Assembly: GCA_905331475.1 (NCBI GenBank)
Contig: CAJNYU010001127.1
Location: 372,001 to 436,000, forward strand
Origin: Rotaria socialis
Lineage: Eukaryota; Rotifera; Eurotatoria; Philodinida; Philodinidae
Direction: 5' to 3'
DNA length: 64,000 nucleotides
Within the stretch, counting starts at the first letter, position 1; every line of letters starts with the position of its first letter. The notes under the pieces are model-generated. The model did not search any database. It was not told the DNA's origin and saw nothing but the letters and a program-made list of their open reading frames with translations. Positions 33,285 through 45,900 of the stretch are shown piece after piece. The translations under genes and the position numbers were made by a program.

Positions 33285-33745
33285 TGGTAAACAGATATGT
33301 CCTTTCTTGTGATATATTTTTGTTCCTATACCATTCTTGTCTACCAAATGCCAGCTAGGCAAGTAAACAATAACAGTAGTACTCCAATAGTACTACAACT
33401 GTCGTTTTACCAATGCCACTGTTTCTTTTCAATGTTACAATATAGTTTACGTATATATCTATATAGTAATTCTTTTTCTTTTGCTATAAAATTATCTTTT
33501 TTCGTTTCTGATGCTTGTTTGCTATCCTTGAAAATATAGTGGCAGTTGATATATTGTGCGACATGTGAAATGGTTCGTTATTTTTTCTGTTGTTATTAAT
33601 TTGATGAGACACATAAGCGTCCGACAAGAAACTACAGAAATTAAAGTGCATAAATTTCTTATATTTAATATCTTTAGACAAGAATTTTACAATAATGAAA
33701 GTTATAAATACACGCGTAAATCAGACCGTATGGTTACTTAATAAT
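33285..33745 (+). repeat. Direct repeat, copy 2 (about 460 bp)
   Basis: Same orientation as copy 1 at 28719-29180 and similar along its full length. The copies are separated by about 4.1 kb of non-coding DNA. Many single differences spread evenly suggest that the two diverged long ago. Confidence 0.8.
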
Positions 33746-34402
33746 ATTGAAGAGAAAAAACGTTATTTTTACCAGTTGAAAAGATTTTCAAGGCAAAACA
33801 AAAAAACAACTATTTAAACTTGATCAACAGAGCATCTATTTTATCTAGCGAGCATCGTGCTTCTTTTTAATCAACAATGATTAATATTTGATGCTTAAAT
33901 CAATCTATTAATTGTAGAACGTATCATACATAAACATAAATATATATATAATAATTTTCTCATATAAGACGAGAAATTATTCTTGAATATTGTTTCGTGA
34001 TATTTATTTTTCGCTTATTTTCTCTCGCGATGCGAGCAGACTCGTTTTCTCTTCTTCTCTGACTTAAAGAGTTCATTGAAATGAAATAATTATCTAAATA
34101 ACGATCCGGTCAACTCTTTGGAGCATGCGAAAATTCGAAGGGTCGTACCCGACGTTATCAACTGAGCATTACAACTAATCGTCACTTTATTTTCTATCTA
34201 ATATAATCATTCTGCTTCACTTTATGAATTATATTAATCACATCTCAAGTAGTTGTTATCCAACTATCTCAAAGTAGTATCGGCGTCGCATTTTACTGCG
34301 GAAAAATATATTATGTTTTTTTTATATCTCTGAAAAAAGCCTAATTACCAAATCGCATGTCTACATTTAATTATTTTTGATAAATGGCTCAAACGAAATT
34401 AC

Positions 34403-34433
<31 letters not shown>

Positions 34434-34534
34434 TCAACAATAGTGATGTCTTCTTTTTCTGACCTTTTCTTTTCATGTTATTCGTTGATTTTATGTGTAT
34501 AGTGATAGTAATTATTCTTCATCAAGACGAGCCT
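33746..34534. other. Non-coding interval with an (AAT)n run
   Basis: AT-rich sequence without an exon pattern. A trinucleotide run of about nine AAT units lies at about 34403-34431. Confidence 0.45.
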
Positions 34535-35699
34535 TACGAGGGAATTTTGTGAACTGCCCAATCGCTTTTTCTATAGAAATGATTGATTTAGAGGTTATCG
34601 ACTATGCTGATTCCGAATATGACTATCATTTTTGCCCATAGGCCTTTCTAGAGTGGTTTTCCAGACTGAAAACCTTATTCGTTGAATTTTGTTTTTTGGA
34701 TTACTCCATATTGTAAAGCACACAGAATTGCCTATAGAACAAGTGTTTTCTTGCTTATCTAAAGCAGATATTGAAAGTCATAAAGCATTTAAAATTCATG
34801 TAAGAACTGGATATGATACCTAAGATCATAAAGCATTACTTTTTAGTCTCTTAAGGAATAACTTTCAAGTGGAAATCTTAACTTGAAGATTTAAGTAAAC
34901 AGAACTTTTTAACGTTGCTGATAACGGTAGATAGAATTCAAACCAATTTTTACCGAGCATCATTTTCATAACTAGATGTGGACACGATGTAAGTATTTGA
35001 AAGTCATTTTCTTTGTAGATATTACACATTGAACTATGAATAACGATTAGCTTTACTTTATAGTTTAATAAGATTAATTTCACCAAAGGTGCCGATTAAC
35101 AAATTTTCTTAACTTAAGTATATTTATTCTTAAGGGTTCAAATTTATTATCTTTTTTGTTCTTATTCGAATTTTGAATCTATTTTACTTGTACGAAGCTA
35201 ATATTTTTGAAATGAAAACAAAAAAACAAATCGTGTCTGGTGGTGCTCTAATTATCGTTATCCGCCTGTTGCCAAAATCTGGAATCGACATGACATTGAT
35301 TAGCGTACGAGATATGTTTTCATTTTTTTTTTTGAAGCTATCTTAATAAAAATTAGACCCATTTACAGCTATTGTTCTATCTGAAACTTTGAAACTTTTT
35401 CTAATTCGTAACTGATTGGTACTGTGCCATCCAATTGAAAATGCTTTATTATTTTCAAGATCTGCTTCAAATAAGCAACAAAAACACTTGTTCTATAGGC
35501 ATATTTTTGTGTACTTTACAATATGTACTAATCCAAAAAAACAAAATTCAACGAATAAGGTTTTCAATCTGGAAAACCACTCTAGAAAGGCCTATGGGCA
35601 AAAATGATAGTCATGTTCGGAATCATCATAGTCGATAACCTCTAAATCAACCATTTCTATAGAAAAAGCGATTAGACAGTTCACAACGTTCTCTCGTTA

Positions 35700-35703
<4 letters not shown>
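34535..35703. repeat. Large inverted repeat, about 265-bp arms and 630-bp loop
   Basis: The left arm (34535-34800) and right arm (35430-35703) are reverse complements at roughly 90% by eye. Shared landmarks are CCATAGGCCTTTCTAGAGTGG and CTATAGAACAAGTGTTTTC in the left arm. The loop is AT-rich and has no recognisable transposase; a 73-residue frame at 34865-35086 (-) has no match that I know. It could be a foldback transposon or a local inverted duplication. Confidence 0.75.

Positions 35704-35733
<30 letters not shown>
35702..35733. repeat. (AT)n microsatellite
   Basis: About fourteen TA units directly after the right arm of the inverted repeat. Such runs often sit at element borders in this window. 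Confidence 0.9.
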
Positions 35734-35735
<2 letters not shown>

Positions 35736-36009
35736 CCTTTGCTTGAGAATCAATTTTATTTTATAGAATTTACTTCATTCAAAAACAATTTTTTGCAGGA
35801 TTGTAAACAGTTTATGCTTATCTTAAAGCAAACTATTGAGTTTTTGAATAATAGATTATCGATTAATTATTAATTATTAAAACTTAACGATCAAATAAAG
35901 TTGGCAAGTATTTAGTGTTGATACTTCAAGAAAAAACTAAGACAAAAAAATTTTAGTAATTATTTACGTGAGAGACATGAGTTGGTTTTTTTTGCAGTCA
36001 TCAATTAAA

Positions 36010-36170
36010 GGGAGCCCGGAATTTCGGCCCAATGAATTTCCGGGCCGGACTTTCGGCTCAGTATGAAATGAAGATGAGGATGAGAATGACCCAGTTTCAT
36101 GATAAAAAAAATTTCGTTTGAGGCCAAAAGTCCGGCCCGAAAATTCTTTGGGCCGAAATTCATGTAACCC
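36010..36170. mobile_element. 161-bp MITE with 8-bp target duplication (hAT-like)
   Basis: The two ends are inverted repeats of about 50 bp sharing GAATTTCGGCCCAA and GGGCCGGACTTT. The element is flanked on both sides by CAATTAAA (36002-36009 and 36171-36178), an exact 8-bp direct repeat as expected for hAT-type insertion. It is strikingly G+C-rich at its ends compared with the surroundings and encodes nothing. The intact duplication suggests a fairly recent insertion. Confidence 0.75.
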
Positions 36171-36175
36171 CAATT

Positions 36176-36388
36176 AAACCCCTACACAGAATAGAAGCCC
36201 ACCCCTGAGTTAGATTTCTCCGTTGAAAATCAAAAATTACTTCATGACAAATGAAAGGATGAAGATTTCTCTATCAAATAACGCAAAAACTGGCTTCGGG
36301 ACATGCTTTGTTACAAAATTATAGCTTGCGAAACAAAGACATCACTCATGGGCTTCTATTCTGTAGAGGGAGGGGGGTTATTTTCTTG
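36176..36388. mobile_element. Second MITE-like element abutting the first
   Basis: ACAGAATAGAAGCCCA near the left end is matched by TGGGCTTCTATTCTGT near the right end (36353-36368), and both sides continue into C- or G-runs (AAACCCCT and GGGGGGTT). The left end coincides with the target duplication of the first element, so one MITE seems to have inserted at the edge of the other. It is about 210 bp long with a non-coding interior. Confidence 0.6.
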
Positions 36389-39300
36389 ATAGTTCAATTA
36401 CATTCCAATTGTCTATTTATGTGAATTGATGGGTCTGGAGTGCAGAAAACATAGTGGATTTTACAACATAAATTTTTACATACATCCTCTTTAAAAACAT
36501 CAGTAGCTATTGAACGAAAAAAAGATTTGTTTACGTGTCTTTTCGTACATCATGCAAACTATTCTCAATGGATCATCGACTCTTAGTAGCTATAAGTAGT
36601 AGTAGTAGTGGTAGTAGTACTAGTAAAGTTGAATTCCTGCTGACTAAGCTAGATTTTGTTTTCTTAGAACATGCTTTTTGCTCTTTCTACGTGTTATCAA
36701 TAAACAAGTTTTTAGTGATTCGTTTTAGTTGATAGAGAGACATGCACTCTACATCTATCTTCTATACTTATGTCGCACTCAGACTAACTGTGTTAGCGGT
36801 AGCTGTTCTAGCGAGAAAAAAAAAGAAGACAGAAAAAAAGAAAAATGCAAAGCTTTCTAGTTAGAAATATATTGAGAAGTGGTTGTTGATGAACTCGAAA
36901 GCAGAATCTTCATGGTATTTTTTTTGCTTCATTCTTGTTATTATTGGACACGGCCTTGGTTTTAACTAAAGATAATACTTCGTCCTAATTTTGGTCTAAA
37001 AACAAGAAGACCCACAGACTATTGATCACAAACATATGTTTGCTGAGATTGAGTATCCTGTTACTTTTTCTTTCACTTCTCGAGCCGCCATTGTTTTCTC
37101 TTTCTCTAACATTCTCTAGTCATTCATTTTCTTTTTCTCGCTAACTCTCTGTGTCTCTTCCTTGTAAGTTGTGTGCTCTGATAAACGTAGTCTATCGCAT
37201 TCGGCCTGCACAATCTCAGCAAAAAATAAACCATCAATTTAATGATGTCGTCAACAAGAATATAGTGCAATGCCAATGAACATACAAAAAATAAAAGTTT
37301 CATAGAAAATTCTTCTCCTGCATCAAATCTTTCAATAAACATTATGTTTTCTCTCTAATGTCTTCCATTGAAATGCTCAATCAGCGTGAATCAAACAATA
37401 GCCGACAAGTGAGTAGTTATTATATTGTACTTTCGAATTTTATGTTGCTTTTTCTGCTTTTATTTTGATGCTGCTAATGCATAGTGATTTTTTTCTGTCA
37501 CTAGAGCGGATAGATAAGCGCTTGTCCTTCCGATTCCGATTCCGATTCCGTTTCTTTATTTTTATTTTTATTATTATTATTATTATTACTATTAGTATTA
37601 GTATTATTAGAATGTTAGCTTGTACATTGTTTTTCGAGCTGTTGTTTTCTTTTGCCGTCTTTTCTAAATGTCAAATCTATTTATTTCTTCGTCACATTAC
37701 AACGCCTTTATCACGCCCTACTCTATTAGTAATTGAGATTTAATATAGCAAAAGAAAATTATATTCGACAGATTTTACCATTACATGTCGTCGAGATTTA
37801 GGAAATATTCTTCATAGTCATAATCATATAAAAGTTTTTAAAAAGAAGATAATTTTGTGCTAGAATTTTCTAAAAGAAGCAATATATTAGAAAAAGATTC
37901 AATTAATTTTTCCAGACCATTGAGAATTTCATTATTTCAATTTTAGCGTGACACAACATTGAACATTTAAGGACATAAGACTTGACTATTATTATTAATG
38001 TAGTTTTATATATATATCATGGATACCTATCAGGTACTAGTCAACTAGAACTCACTAAACAATGTTTCTATAATCTATATATGAAAATATAGTTTATTGA
38101 ATATTACCTGGAGGAAGTACAAATAAGAGATAAATATTGACATAGCCGATAAAGATAAGTATTTCGCGTGAAAAATTAGTTAATATTTAATTTTTCGGTG
38201 TTTTAGTTATTCTTTCGAGATTTATATCAGCTCGATGTTACTTAAGTTAGATATTGTTCTTAGAAAATTAAAGATCTACTTTGTGATCATCTTACTGAAG
38301 TATTTTTCAATGTAACGAATGATAAAAGTGTCTCTTTAAGTGGACATTTTTAGCAAGTAATTGTATCTCATAGGAGAAAAGAAGAAAAGAAAAAGATGAT
38401 GCGTAATACTAATTTACTATCGTCACATCAGCTATAATACTTAATAATCATGAGTACATAATCATTTATGGGTATTCTCAAATGAAATTCTGTAATATTC
38501 ATCATAAGTGGTTAGGCGATACAGACGTTTTTTTTTCAATATAAGAGAAGAATAATTATCATATTGATAGTTTATATTGAATTTAAATTTGCATATCCGC
38601 ATAAATATCATTCTCTGTTTATATAATATTTGTAATTATAGAATATTTTTTTCATTGTATTTATCGTAGATGATACGATAGTAGTATTAGCCTCATCAAA
38701 AGAATATTTTATAATCCTTTTCTTCTCAAGCATTTGAAAGCCATGTTGAATAAATATAATAGTAAGTAATGGTATTTGTAATTTACATTTCTTTTGACAG
38801 GTTGAAAATCGCTAATGAAAATAATATAATCTAAATAGTTATTCGAATAATTAACATGTTGGTGATTTTCTTAGATGTAGATACAAACAGGAATGTAAAT
38901 TATTTTGCTATTTTAACACATATTTTGCTTTTTCTATCCAAAAGTTATATCAGATTTACATTAGATAAACATTTTCTATCCGAATAGTTGTCCTAGTTTT
39001 TATGTAGCTGTCTATAAAAATAACCATCCATTTTTTCCAATCAAAATAAACACTGAAATAATCGATCATTGTATCGATAGATGAAACATGCTTACTGTTG
39101 ATACGTCATAATCAACTTTAGACCTAGCAACACAGAGTGATCATCAATATTAACTCTATATGCTCCAATAAAAACAACAACAGCAGTAGTCCAATTAGCT
39201 CTAGTGCATCGTTGTTTCAAATGAAAGAAAAAGAAAATCCAGAAAAAAATGAGAAAAAAAGGAAATGTCGTCTCAGTTTGTTCCTCTTAATTTTTCTTTT

Positions 39301-41043
39301 TCTGTTGAAAACTAAGAATGCAAGAGAAAGAACATGCGCACATATATATGAACAACCCGAAATATCGCCCGCCAGCACATTTGCTCGTTGCCGTACACAT
39401 CGCATTAAGAGTGACTAGATGAATCGTTGTATAGTCTTAGAAAAGAGAGAGAGAGAGAGAAGATTTTTTTGCAATCACTACTTCGTCTGTTGCTTTTACA
39501 CATCGTGCCGTTTATTCATACACATACGTTAAAGAGATCATCAGTAAATAGCGTTCAGCAAAAGCCTCGAAATGAATTTTATGTAAAAGAACGAGACAAC
39601 TGCCCTCCTTCTTCTTTCTTCGTTCGTCTCATAATTGTGTTTGGTGCGTTCCACTCATCAACATCGTCGTCGTTATTTCGTGATCCATCGACACGCGCAG
39701 TAGCTCATCGCTAGATCATACGCACAAGCCCGTCTGAATAGATAATAGAACGATCGACAGAGCCACTTTTTTTCTTTCTATCTCTCTATCTCCCCCTATG
39801 TCTTCCATCTATAGTCTATTCCAAATAAATTGACGTTTTTCTTGCATGCACATTGAGCCGATAGTCTCTAGTTGTCCTATATATGAATCTTTTCTTTCTT
39901 TCAATCTGTTGACAGATTGCTTAATAATAATAAAAAAACGACCAAGTAAAATCTACTATTTTTTTTGCATTATTTTCTTCGTTGTAATTAATATGTCAAT
40001 TGGTTATAAGTTTTGCTGATTATCACTCATTTTTCTCGACTTCATTCTTAGCATATATCTATATAGTATATTTTATTATTACCCATTTCTGTATTTTGAT
40101 TATAGAAAATGTAAACATAGTATTACTATAAAATATGATATATTCGAAAAGAAAAAGAAACTAAAAAACAAGATAGTTGACGGATGAATTATATTTCTAG
40201 ATAGAGAAAGAAGCACAAAATGAATTTGTATAATTTAAATAAATTATTAATCGTACATGCCATGATTTTGCGAGAGTACGAACTATATCGATACAATCTA
40301 TAGCTACTATGTCTGCTGACGTTTTTGTTGATCTCTTTGGTCTATCAGCATTGACAAGAATCGAAGATAAATATGTTGATTCTGGTACAAAATCTATTAG
40401 AAGATGTTGCTCTCTTTTTTCTCCCTTTCTTTCTTTTTTTTCTTCTTCTCTATCAAAACATAACAGAGATTGCTTTCTTTTTATTTGAATCATTTTATTA
40501 TGTTTAGTACCCGATCATTTTTCCATTTTCGTTAGTTTCCTGCATGACTTACGCTTACAAGTCAGTCATAGTTGCCGTTTAGAGAATGTAATATGCCTCT
40601 CTCTCTCTCTCTCTCTGCATATATATATATATACGAATAGATGAGTATGTTGAACTATCACACGCTCCAATTAGCGGTGCTCGATCGACAAACATTCGAG
40701 CAAACGATGGTTGGTAGTCCGACGGGTGCTAGGAACTGAAATAATAATAATAATAAAAACAACAACAAAAAGAGAAGCAGAAGCAGCAACATCACCGATT
40801 AATCCTTCATGGGTTTTTCTCTTCCTCGTTTGTGTCTGCTAGTAAATGTGTCAAACAGCGACTTAGTAGAAGCATCGCTTTTTATCAATATGACGCACGT
40901 TAGTACGCCTCCCAATGCCAATTTGTCTTGTTTTGGCAATATCACAACAACTATAGTTAGAAAAATCTCACTACTATTTTTATAGAATAAAACAGAAAAC
41001 CGGATGGTAAGTTTTTTTTTTTCGACAGTAGAACATCTCGAGC
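36389..41043. other. 4.7-kb non-coding, microsatellite-rich interval
   Basis: No exon chain on either strand. It contains GTA and TTA trinucleotide runs (near 36598 and 37555), (GA)n near 39447, (CT)n near 40594 and an (AT)n run near 40618. Short frames are low-complexity. Probably upstream regulatory DNA of the poly-His protein gene, by position only. Confidence 0.4.
40592..40634. repeat. (CT)n-(AT)n compound microsatellite
   Basis: A run of about ten CT units is followed within a few bases by about seven AT units. Confidence 0.85.
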
Positions 41044-42924
41044 ATGGAAAAGAAAAAAATGTTAAGAAAAATTTATACTTATAATGTTGATGAAAATCTA
41101 ACAGACGAACAATGGGTAAGAAAGAAGACGCATTAAATATATATATTTAAAGAACGAGGCCGATTGTACTTAAGCTTCGTTCTAGCTTTTTCTTTTTTTA
41201 CTGATGTTCGCTATGTAATATTATGTGCAACAACATTTTCTTGCATGCTGCTCCGGATGTTCACTCTTCTGCTTCTTTTTTTTTGTTTTTTTCTCTCTTT
41301 TTCTTTGTTTATGGCGTCGTGACTCTGACATGAGGTGTTTCCGAGCGCGATACGGCTTGTTCGAGGCGTAGATAAGGTGAAGAAGAATGAAGAAAAGTAT
41401 AAGAATCTAGATAGTTTAACAGTAGAGGTTCTACCCGACAGGAATCTGTTAAAGCGAAAAAAAGAGAGAGACACACACACACACACACAGACGTACAGAG
41501 AAGAAGAGACGAAGAAATAAGTGAATGAACGAGAAAGGATCTCTTTCTTTCTTCTTTCTTTTCTTCTTCTTCTTCTGCTCTCTCTCTTCTTTATCGACGT
41601 GTTACTGTGATGTAGTCATGGTAGACCCTCACTTACCTTTATGTCTCTTCATAATGTTAAATAGTGCACTAACATCATGTAAGTAGAATTGGCAATAATA
41701 AATAGATTCTTCATTAAATACGAAATATCAGTCGAGTATCAAATTCGTTCATTAGTTTACTTATGTAATTTTCTGTAGAAAAGCAATATAAGAAGATTTC
41801 TGAGCCTCTTCTTTTTTCTTCTAAATTTTGTATATTATCGACATCGTAAAATTAAAAATCTCGTATTAATATAATAACCTAGAAAACTAGTTTTTATTTC
41901 GTACACTATAAAAGAAAACCCGTTATTAATCTGTGATCTAAATTAGACAATGAGAAAAGAAAACGAAGAAGGACACAGAAAAGAGTAGCTTTCTTTTTCA
42001 TTTGCTGAAGAAATCAAGCGAAGATTATTTACACGTCTGTAAATGACATTTTTTCCTCTAGTTATCTCTAACATAAATAGATATTGGATGTTATTCTAGG
42101 ATGTCAAAATGGGCACTACAGAATCTTCTCAAACGTCCGAATTGGGTGCCATTGCTGGACTTAATAATCAATCATCATTTCATCGACAATCACCTAATGT
42201 TGCACGTTTAATACGAAGTGAAAATTCATCAAAAATGGAATACGAATTTCCGATAACCGGCGCTCCTCCTAATGACTCCCTACATCATCATCATCACCAC
42301 CACCATCATCATCATGATGGTACGAATAATAATTCGGCAATATCCGGAAATAATAATCGTCATGGTTACTCGCCTTCACATCAAAATAGTTCAACGAATT
42401 CTCCACAACATATGAATCATAGCGGCCATACTTTAGGTAATTATGACAATATGTCACATTCAAAATTGCATTCAAGTCAAACATCAAATATATGGATATC
42501 ATTAACAAGCTGTTTTGGTTGTCGAACACGTGGCTCGGATAATTTATCAATGAATTCCTTACGTGATAAAGTGCATGCTATACGTATCGTTCGTGCATCG
42601 AATGATCTTACACCAGCGGTATTCGATTCTCATTATAATATAATAACTCTTGAACAATTACGTGAATGCGATAATACGGGAACTGGAAATATGAATTCAT
42701 TACCAAACGATTTATCTGATCCATTACCAATGCAAAACCCTGATCCTACTATACCTGCTCAAAATGGTAACGGATCAGTGACAACTCCGCCATCATCATC
42801 AAAAAAAGATAATAATCATCGAATGAAAAAGAAAAAGAAAAAACGAGCGGCGGCAACATCAGCTTATTCATCTAAAACTCCGTATTCGGATGATGATGAT
42901 GATGAAGGATCTGAACGGACGTAA
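41044..42924 (+). CDS. Low-complexity poly-His protein of unknown function, 2 exons
   Basis: Exon 1 (41044-41115) encodes MEKKKMLRKIYTYNVDENLT DEQW in two parts and ends at GTAAGA. Exon 2 (42100-42924) follows a TTATTCTAG acceptor. They join at phase 0 as DEQW-DVKMGTTESS, giving 298 residues. An internal start at 42109 would instead give MGTTESSQ, a plausible myristoylation signal, so two promoters or forms are possible. Exon 2 has a run of 11 His (about 42280-42315), Asn/Ser-rich stretches, a central ordered-looking part (WISLTSCFGCRTRG to NIITLEQLREC), a basic cluster (RMKKKKKKR) and an acidic end. No known domain. The central block is the likeliest conserved part. The 984-nt intron is long for this genome and carries (AC)n and TTC tracts. 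Confidence 0.7.
41466..41490. repeat. (GA)n-(CA)n compound microsatellite in the intron
   Basis: GA units pass into about ten CA units within intron 1 of the poly-His protein gene. Confidence 0.85.
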
Positions 42925-45900
42925 AAATAATTAAAATGCAAGTGAGATACCGCTGGTCGACTTCTCATCTATATTCAGTCAGAATGTACGTTGCATTGCG
43001 TAGTGATAATTGGTTAATACCCGTGCAATTGTGTGTAGCATTTGAAAACAGTCTCATCTTCTTTTTCGTTCTTTTCTTCTCTTTTCTTTCTTTTTCTTTG
43101 TATAGTCTCACTACATTCATTTTATGATGGTTTCATTTTCATTTTTAATTCTTTTTTGCTTCGTCTAAAACAATTTTTGTCTTTTTCTGTAATTGTTTCA
43201 TTTGCGCATATGCACTTTCAAGTGAGAGCTATAAATGGAAAAGTATAAATTACATTTTTCTTCTTTTTTTTGTTTTTTTTTTGCACGATGAAAAACATAA
43301 AGACGATATTCAAATTCAATACAGTTGTTAAAGTTAACAATGAGAAAATATTTTCTCAACAACATGGCTTTTTATTAATATGACATTTTTCCGTTTTATA
43401 ATTATCAATCAAATCTATTAGTGGAAAAAATAGGCAAATTCTTTTGTAGAAACAGAAATATACATTTCTTCTGTGTTCTTTCCCATAGGAAATGTGCCAT
43501 TTGACAGATTCAAACACATGATAGATAATATAGTACCGAACGTGATTAATAAATAATTTTGTCAGATTTTTTCCAATCAATTTCTTTTTCAATCTTGTTT
43601 TACGGAATTGTGAATAATAGAAACAACTTTATGAGCTATTTCTCTTTTTTACTCAATCAAGCATCTTTTACCGTTGCTGTTCTAGGCGAACAACAATGTG
43701 TCCTATTATTTTTGAAGAGTTTTTTTTTCCATTAAAATTACAATCATTTGTCTAATTGAAGTTAATTCATAGAGTATACAAAGAATTTGCTTTTACAAAT
43801 ATTAATAGAGGGAATGGAACGTTTTTCTTGATTGAGCATCACTTGTTTTTTCTATTTATTACCATATTCACAGCTAATCATATTTAGCGTTGTTTTATTC
43901 AATATGATGGCATTTTTGTAATGCAATAATGACTCTAAATTCACTTTTCAAGAGAACAATTAATTGAATTTGCATATATTATTTTATTGAAAGTCAACAA
44001 ATTATCATGTTAAAATTATATTTTGTTAGAAATATATATTCCAAAGAAAACTATATATATCAAATGAGAGATTTTGATCAAGACAGAAATTTTTAGATCT
44101 TAAGTACATGAGAATGAACTTTTGAGTTCTTTGTTTTCCTTCTAAAAAATACTGTTCGTAAATTTCACCTTTTTTTTTAGAAATAATTATAGGTAAGCTA
44201 AAGAAAAAGGAAAATTTTCATGTTCTGAATCATTTGAAACAATGGATATCATGTAGCAAAAATAACCAATACATCATTTTTTTGTTAAATGAAAAAAGCA
44301 ATCAGATTAATGTTCAGACGCTTGTCGTTATTCATAAAATTGCAGCTAATTGTCAACAGTATATGTTCGAGAATTTGAATTAATCAAATTCTTTTAATTC
44401 ATGATGTGAAGAGCCTAATATTTATTATCGGTGGAGAACAAACTAAAGAAAAACAGAAATAAAAAAATCGATATTTAAACGAGATTCGAAGAATACCGAA
44501 CGGAAATATTGATTTCAAACAAAATCATATATTTGATGCATCAGTTCAACGTTTTATAATCTACTCTCTGGCAATAATACTAATGCCGGGAACTTCTTCC
44601 TCCTTAAAAATAATTATTAGGTTGTTCTTTCCGCTATTTAAAAGAAATCAATCAAAATTTGTTTTAGTTTTTATGAAATATTTATTTGAAAACAAATTTT
44701 CTTTTATCATACTATTTACTTATGAATTTCATGGATTTATAGACTGTTAAAAACATGTCAAATTATTTCATCGTAATGATCATCAATTGTAAAATAGTTC
44801 GTTCTTGAGAAAAAAATCTATAATATCATTGTATGCAATGTATGAACAGATGAAAACAACTTTGTGACAAAATATATCTCTTAATAACGACTGATGCAAA
44901 AGTCTTGGCAAGAATGTCGAGCTTCACTGTGAGCCCCCATAAGGTGCTAGAGACTTAATTCTTTCACCCTCGGATAGAGCAGCGTCTGGAGACTAGAAAT
45001 GCATGTCTTCAAAAAAAAAACTTTGACCTTTTCAAGGGTCGAAATTTTCGAAACGCGAATGGCGCCCAAAACGGCTTGTCGTCATTCAAATTTTTCTTGC
45101 TAGTTACTTTTTTTCGTAATTAACAGATCTCAGTCAAGATTTGATGGAAGTCGGCCTAACTTTCAGATTATAGGTAACTTGGATTCCATTTAGTTCGTCT
45201 TCATAGAAACACTCTGGCGCCATTTTATTAAAAGGGGAGAGCAATGTTTTCATCCCTTCCTTTTCAAATGGGGCTGCGTCTCGAGATTTTGACGGAATTC
45301 GAGTTTGAGGAGTTGATTAGATACAGATTTTTATGCTCTTTCGGAATATCAAACTCAAATTCGGTTTGGACGAAACCTTGAATCTAAAACCTTTTCACTA
45401 CAAAAACGGTGAAAAAGGTTGCTTACTACCATTTTACACTAATTTAAATTTGGGCCATAACTTCGGCAGACAAGGTGCGTTTGAGTTCAAAATTTTTTTC
45501 CAGATAGGCCATCAGTCGGTCAACCAAACCACAGTAAAAATTTTCCCGGAAGTCATGAATTGTGAAAATTGCAAGAGAAACTTTAAAATTTGAATGGTGA
45601 CAGGCCGTTTTTGGCGCCTTTCGCGTTTCGAAAATTTCGACCCTTGAAAAGGTCAACGGTTTTTTTTTTGAAGAAATGCATTTCTAGTCTCCAGACTCTG
45701 CTCTATCCGATGGTGAAAGAATTAAGTCTCTAACACTTTATGAGAGCTCACAGTGAAGCTCGACATTCTTGCCAAGACTTTTGCATCAGTCGTTAGATGC
45801 TTAACGAGTATGGATGATACTTTTCTGTTGTTTTTGAATCTATCTGTATTGTTTGGTTCATACAAATACTAATTTATATGTTATAATTTAACAGAAAATA

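Noticed and set aside
34865-35086. 73-residue minus-strand frame in the loop of the inverted repeat
   Set aside because: No transposase motif, no start context and an amino-acid mix expected from AT-rich DNA.
39137-39714. Two adjacent plus-strand frames of about 95 residues
   Set aside because: Low-complexity Lys/Glu and Ser runs from GA and TC tracts; no coherent protein.
41008-41030. GTAAGT donor and CGACAG acceptor just before the poly-His gene's first ATG
   Set aside because: They would define an intron of only about 23 nt, too short to be spliced.
45333-45656. Overlapping sense and antisense frames inside the foldback transposon
   Set aside because: Both fall partly in the inverted arm, so they follow from its base composition. 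No DDE or DNA-binding motif is seen.
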